This document shows, piece by piece, positions 56,201-62,378 of a DNA stretch of 64,000 nt; the first letter of the stretch is position 1, and every line of letters starts with the position of its first letter. The notes under the pieces are model-generated. The model was not told where the DNA came from. It was given only the letters and a program-made list of their open reading frames with translations, and ran no database searches. The translations under genes were made by a program, and so were the position numbers. This stretch comes from Atriophallophorus winterbourni (taxonomy: Eukaryota > Platyhelminthes > Trematoda > Plagiorchiida > Microphallidae). The stretch covers positions 1 through 64,000 of the forward strand of contig JACCGJ010025996.1 in the NCBI GenBank assembly GCA_013407085.1, in the 5' to 3' direction.

Positions 56201-59200
56201 CGGGTTTATATGACGTAAATAAATATGAAATTTTTCTTTTGTTAACAAAATTTGTTTCCTAAACATGAAATATGTTTAAAAAACATTATTGAATTTGTCT
56301 TTCCAGAAGAGGATAAAAGTAAATGGAGTATTTCTAAAATATTGAATTTCCTCAAAAAATCAAATATACATTCTTGTTTGATATACCAATAGCTCCACTT
56401 AAAACTGTGTATAAGCATTGATTTGACCCAGGATACGATGCTTTCCATTTGATCGATATTTATCCCGGTGCATAATAGGTTATGGACTGTAGTAGTGAGA
56501 TATGTGGAATTCTCAAAACTGGTTATTCTAGGATTCATTGATTAAATAATTTAATGTTAAAACCTTATTACTTTACAACACCACATTATTAGGATATGAA
56601 TAAAAATGTGAAAATATAATAGTATAAAATGAGTAGAGTTTATCAAATGTAACGCTCACAAATGATGTTCTTTTGTATATATAAGACCTAGTTTGCTTTA
56701 AACATCGCCAAGCAAGGAGAGCACACCACCAATTAAATAAGGGAATGCTAAAGAATTATAGTACGTACGGCAAAACAATGGGATGTAAAGTGATAAGCTA
56801 TTGCCACGTGACATTTTCTCATCACAATCTTAAAACATGTGCCTATGTGGATGTCCTTTGGTAGATCCAAGTCTATAGATACGAATAATAGCGCGCCGTA
56901 TTCGCCTTTATGTAAAGTCTCATAGTCGGTTAGTTCGCAATCTGTCGATGTGCGAAACGTTGCAAAGACCCGTCACTGTCTTTGCTGCTCTGTGATAGAT
57001 ATTTCATTGAATACAGCTATATATTTAGCAGCCAAGGACCCAGACTTCAAACTTATAATTCATCGTACGGCGAATATAGATGTTCATTAACCTCGGTAGG
57101 GTAACCAGCGAGAATCGTCCTAATATTCTTTGAATTATATGTCATAATCTCTTGCCATGTCGATATTTGTAGGATACGCTCACGCGTATGCGGTATTTAT
57201 CAGAGCAAAGGCCCCCGATTATCCCTTGTTCCCGAATATGAAATTGCACTTAACATCAGGTGCATTTAGTATAGCATTGAAATAATGGAAAATATATGAA
57301 GATTATTATGAATAGTTTCAAAGTTGAGTTTTTGTCTACCCTCCCTTTATACTACTTCTGCATTTGCTGTATATAGAAAATCCTTAAGCTCGTCAATGCA
57401 GATTTGTTGTCTACCATTAAACTTTTCAAATTTTCCAAGTCAATTGCTTTCATCGTTTGACAAAATTTACTTGATTTTTAACACAGGGTGTGCCATCGGT
57501 CAATGTGAGTCTTAGTTAAACTGTTTTTATATCACCATCGATCGATAGATAACAATATCAAGTCATTACAACGCCTCTGAACGTAATCCAACCCTACATT
57601 CATGATCTAAAAATTCGTAGTGATAAGTAGCAGTTAGCTTCTGTTAGTATAATAATTATTCATTTGAGAGCAAGAAATAATTCATAAACATTTTGAATTG
57701 TCACAGTGCGCAGGTGCAGTTAAATCATTTGTATGTATGTGCAAATTTTGAATTATTATCTCACGGCTGGGGCAGTAACAATATTTGCAAAAACGAAAGG
57801 CAGGTAGGAGATAAACGTAAATGGCGATAGTCTAAACGGGTATAAATTCTTTGCAGTTTGGTAGAAAACTTCTGAAATCTTTTAACAAACGGGATTGAGA
57901 GGATCAACCTTTGCAATCGTTCCGGTTAAATTAGGCTTTGGAAACCACTGACAAGTTTAATTCCAATATCTGTAAATTTGTGGAAATCTCCTTGCAACTA
58001 ACTGAAAAGGAATTGACCTGAATTTTCTAACACCAGGTTGTTACTATATGAATAAAAATGTGAAAATATAATAGTATAAAAAGAGTAGGGTATATCAAAT
58101 CTAAGGCTCACGGATGATGTTCGTTTGCATATATAAGTCCTAGTCTTCTGTCAGAGAAGCCGTGTATGTGGGCGAGCGATGCCTTTATCTGTGCATATAT
58201 TCGCCATAATAACCCCTTGGTTATTGTAATCATTCTATGAACTACCATTCGGTGGCATAGAATTTCCACCGTAGGCTGCATAGTTCGAGTCAAGTGCAGA
58301 TATTGTGGAGCGTTAATTGGGAGCGTTCAAATGATATGCAAAATGGAATCTTTTGACACAACACAGGTGTAGGAAACGCCGGAACTACCGATGATGATAA
58401 TGGAAAAACCCGTATAAATCTGAATACGAAAGGATTGTATCAGAATGCTTCAAGCGACAAGATCTTTGAAAACCAGAAAAGATGGATAAGGTCTGACGTT
58501 ATCGAACGATATGCAATTGGTAATGGTCGATCAAATGAACCAAGTTCAGCCTGGTATTTAAGTGATCCGATCGGAACGAAATCGATTGACAATTCAGATT
58601 GAAGTGAGAACCGGTGTGTTCGGGACAGTGTTGCGCTTGCTAAATGTGCCTATGTAAGATGCGCTTGCGTGGTATTTTGGTTGTCACGTGCGTATTGAAT
58701 GCCAATGTATGGTGTGATTAGGGATTAGCGTTGGATAGAAGAAGAAGAAGAAGGAGAAAAAGAAGAAGAAAAAAAAGAAGAAGAAGAAGAAGAAGAAATG
58801 GCTTTATTCGAATACACGAATTTTCAGCGATTCAATTAATTCGACCACACGTAATGAAATGAACATATTAAAAAAATACATGTCTAATAAAGATGATCCC
58901 ACTTCAGCTATTATACTGTCAGTTTCTTCCTCAAATCGAGAATAACTTTTGTATGATCAACCCAATATCGAGCCAGGTAGGTAATGAAAGAATTTTTGAA
59001 TTTCTCAGTTCTTGCATACGGGACGATATGCTCACTACGCGTAGCTGGGAACGATCTGCAAGCCATAAGGACCTCATTCAGTGGGTGTGCATTATCAGAC
59101 GATATGACTCTGACCAATCTGTCACATTCACGAAAGTGGCGTTCGACGATCATATCACGAAATAACTCGATAGAGGAAGAGCTCAATCTTGAAATTAATT

Positions 59201-62096
59201 TGATTCCTCTTCTGATCATCAAAAACTCCTTTTCGAAAAGACCAGGAAAAATATAGGGGATGCGTAGATTAAAATTTGAACAATGCAAGTAAAAACAAAA
59301 CATCTAACTACATCAGGAGGAACAGTTGAAGAACGCAGACGTAAGGCGTAAAATGATAACCTTCTAACCTTCAAGTACTGTGCAGTCACATGATCGGTCC
59401 ATTTGAGACTCTGTGATAAAATGTCGCCAAGATACTTAGAGCATGCGCTTCTGCTGAAGTTCGAGCCATTGAAGGAAATCGTGGGAATTCCTTGAATCAG
59501 AGTTTTACGACGCTGACCAGCTATGTTTGAAAATATTACCTCTTTGCATTTTTGAGGGTTTAACGATAAGCCGAGCGAGGATGACCACTGGCCAATGTTA
59601 TTTATAATAAATTCAGTTGTAGGAGAGTCAGCAAATCTATGGTGGTCAAAAACAACATCAATGTCATCAGCATATTTTAGAATAAGAGTGGAATGAAAGC
59701 AAGGAAGATCAGAAATGTAGATAGAAAAATAAGAAGGGGAAAGTATTGCGCCTTGTAGAACACCGCGAGAAATCGTTACAGAATTGGACACTTTGCCATT
59801 CACGGCAGTATACTGCACGCGGTCCTCAAAATAGGACGCTATCCAGTGAACTAGGTTCAGGGGTACACCACAATCATGAAGATTTTGAGCAAAGAACTTC
59901 TGATAACACTGTTGAAAGCGTTCGTGTAATCAAGAAGACAAACCTGTACCACTTTTGATTTTGAATCCAATGACCGGGATACATGGTCAGTTAGCAACGC
60001 GAGTGCGTCTACTGTCGAACGATTTTTGCGGTACGCGAACTGATGCGAATCTTCTACCTGACAACTCGAAACAAGTCGTCGTAGCACTATACTCTCCAGT
60101 ACTTTGAGTAGCTGCGACGTACACGCAATGGGGCGGTACTTCCCAGGATAATTTTTGGGATTGGTGTAATACGTACCGGCTTCCAACTGTCAGGAAAATA
60201 CTTCTCTCAATGCATCTGTTGAAGATAGAAGAGATCGGCGAAGAAAGTTCACGTGCGCATTCTTTCAGCAAAAGAGGGGAAAGATTATCGGGGCCTGCAG
60301 CCTTTGAGCGGGATAGAGCGAAAATTGACTGCATAACTTCCACGGAGCTTGTAAAAGTCGGAGTTAAGAAAGAGGATGGGGGTAAAACAAAATCAGGGAT
60401 TTCTTGGGTTCCATCAGGTGAAGATAAAAAAGATTCATTTAATGAATTTATATCAGGGATAAAGGGAAGTATCTTCCTGTCTTCGCCACACAAACCTTTG
60501 AGCGCCCTCCTTAATTGGCGACTGTTAATTGTTTTCAAAATTGATTTTACATAAATATCTCGCATGCGTTGAATCTCAAGCTTGATTATTGAAGACAGTT
60601 GAGAGACAGCGTGACGATCAAGATTTTTGAAAGCCTTTCCCTTCAGTCTTCGGAGGCGCTTCAATTTATTGGAGGAAAAACAATCAGGTCGAACAAAAGT
60701 AGTTTACTGTGGACAACATATATCGAAGAAAAAGTTTAGATAGGATGTAAAAACATCACATTCGAGGGAAACGTAGGGTTCGTTAAAAATGCGGGAGTCA
60801 GTGTCGCTTAGCATGGTCCTCAGCGCTGAAATATTTTCAGCTTCACAGGTCCTACTGGTCACTTTTCGCCCGATTCTGAGAGTCATGTAACTATGCCCCA
60901 TAGTTCCGTAGATTTTAGGGAGTATTGATGTCACACAGTGATCAGAATTTCCAATCGGCGCTGATTTACAGACATGAAAAATTTGTGGCGCATTAATGAA
61001 AGCGTAATCCTGGTTGATGTCAATCGAGAATTGGGTGTGAAACGCAAGGAAGGTGACGTAGTTACCGTCGCATCGAGCGCGGTCGAAGACCGTGTGTACA
61101 AAACGTACTGGACATTATCACATGATACAAGGATTGACTTAAATTCACGAAGCTTAATCGTCCTCATCATTCATCATTTGACTAGGTATGTATGACACAT
61201 TTTCTGACTTGTCTGAGTTGATTGCTACCCGAAAGGGTTACGCGATATCAATGCATCGTGTTACAAAAGCGTGTGTGATTGTTTGACCCCATTTGTCTTT
61301 CTCACTATTAACGGTATCTAGCAATAATAACCGCACCAATAGCTGGGTCTATACGTGGAATTATGTAGACTGAATTCACGAGGGAGCAGCTACAGCTATT
61401 GGCTGCTGAACGCAGATCATGCCGCCGGCGTGTAACTGAAACCCTAAAACAGATTTTTGACTTTCGTTGCCAGCGCTGCGGAAGAGATTGTTCGTTCCGA
61501 ATCGGACTGTTTAGTCATTCAAAAAACTGTAAAACATGAAAACATCATGCGATTTTGATGTAATCCATGGTCGACATCGACAGAAGGAGGCCAACAAAAA
61601 CAGTACAACTAAAGACTACTTATTAATATTCTGAGAAAACGATACAACAATTTGAGAGATTCTTCAAAAATCGAATGATATGATAGCGACTATGATGCTT
61701 AATTTACTAGTAAGCTACTCTTTAAAATTTCTTCAAAATGACAGACAGAATCAATGGAATAGAAGAGATAATTTTATTTTTTATTCATCTCAGATATTGT
61801 GTGTCTTCAAAAAATGCATTCAAAATAATCATCATTCTACCCGAAAATTTAGTTTCTTACAACGAGGAAACAAAACAATGTAAGTTATGTTATAAATTAG
61901 AAAACTATTTGCTGAATAAAAGTTGTTCCATGCAAAACAATGTCTATAATATCTACTGTCTATCTACTGTATACTACAATGTATCTATCTATCGGCCTAT
62001 CTATCTGTCTATCTATCTATCTATTTATCTATTTATCTATCTATCTATCTATCTCTATCTATCTTTCTATCTCTCTATCAATCAATCATTCAATCC

Positions 62097-62142
<46 letters not shown>

Positions 62143-62215
62143 ATATCTATCTCTCTATCTATCTATCTATCTATCTATCTCTCTATATCTATCTATCTAT
62201 CTATCTATCTCTCTA

Positions 62216-62266
<51 letters not shown>

Positions 62267-62311
62267 ATATATATATATCTATATATCTATCTATCTATCT
62301 ATCTATCTCTC

Positions 62312-62378
<67 letters not shown>

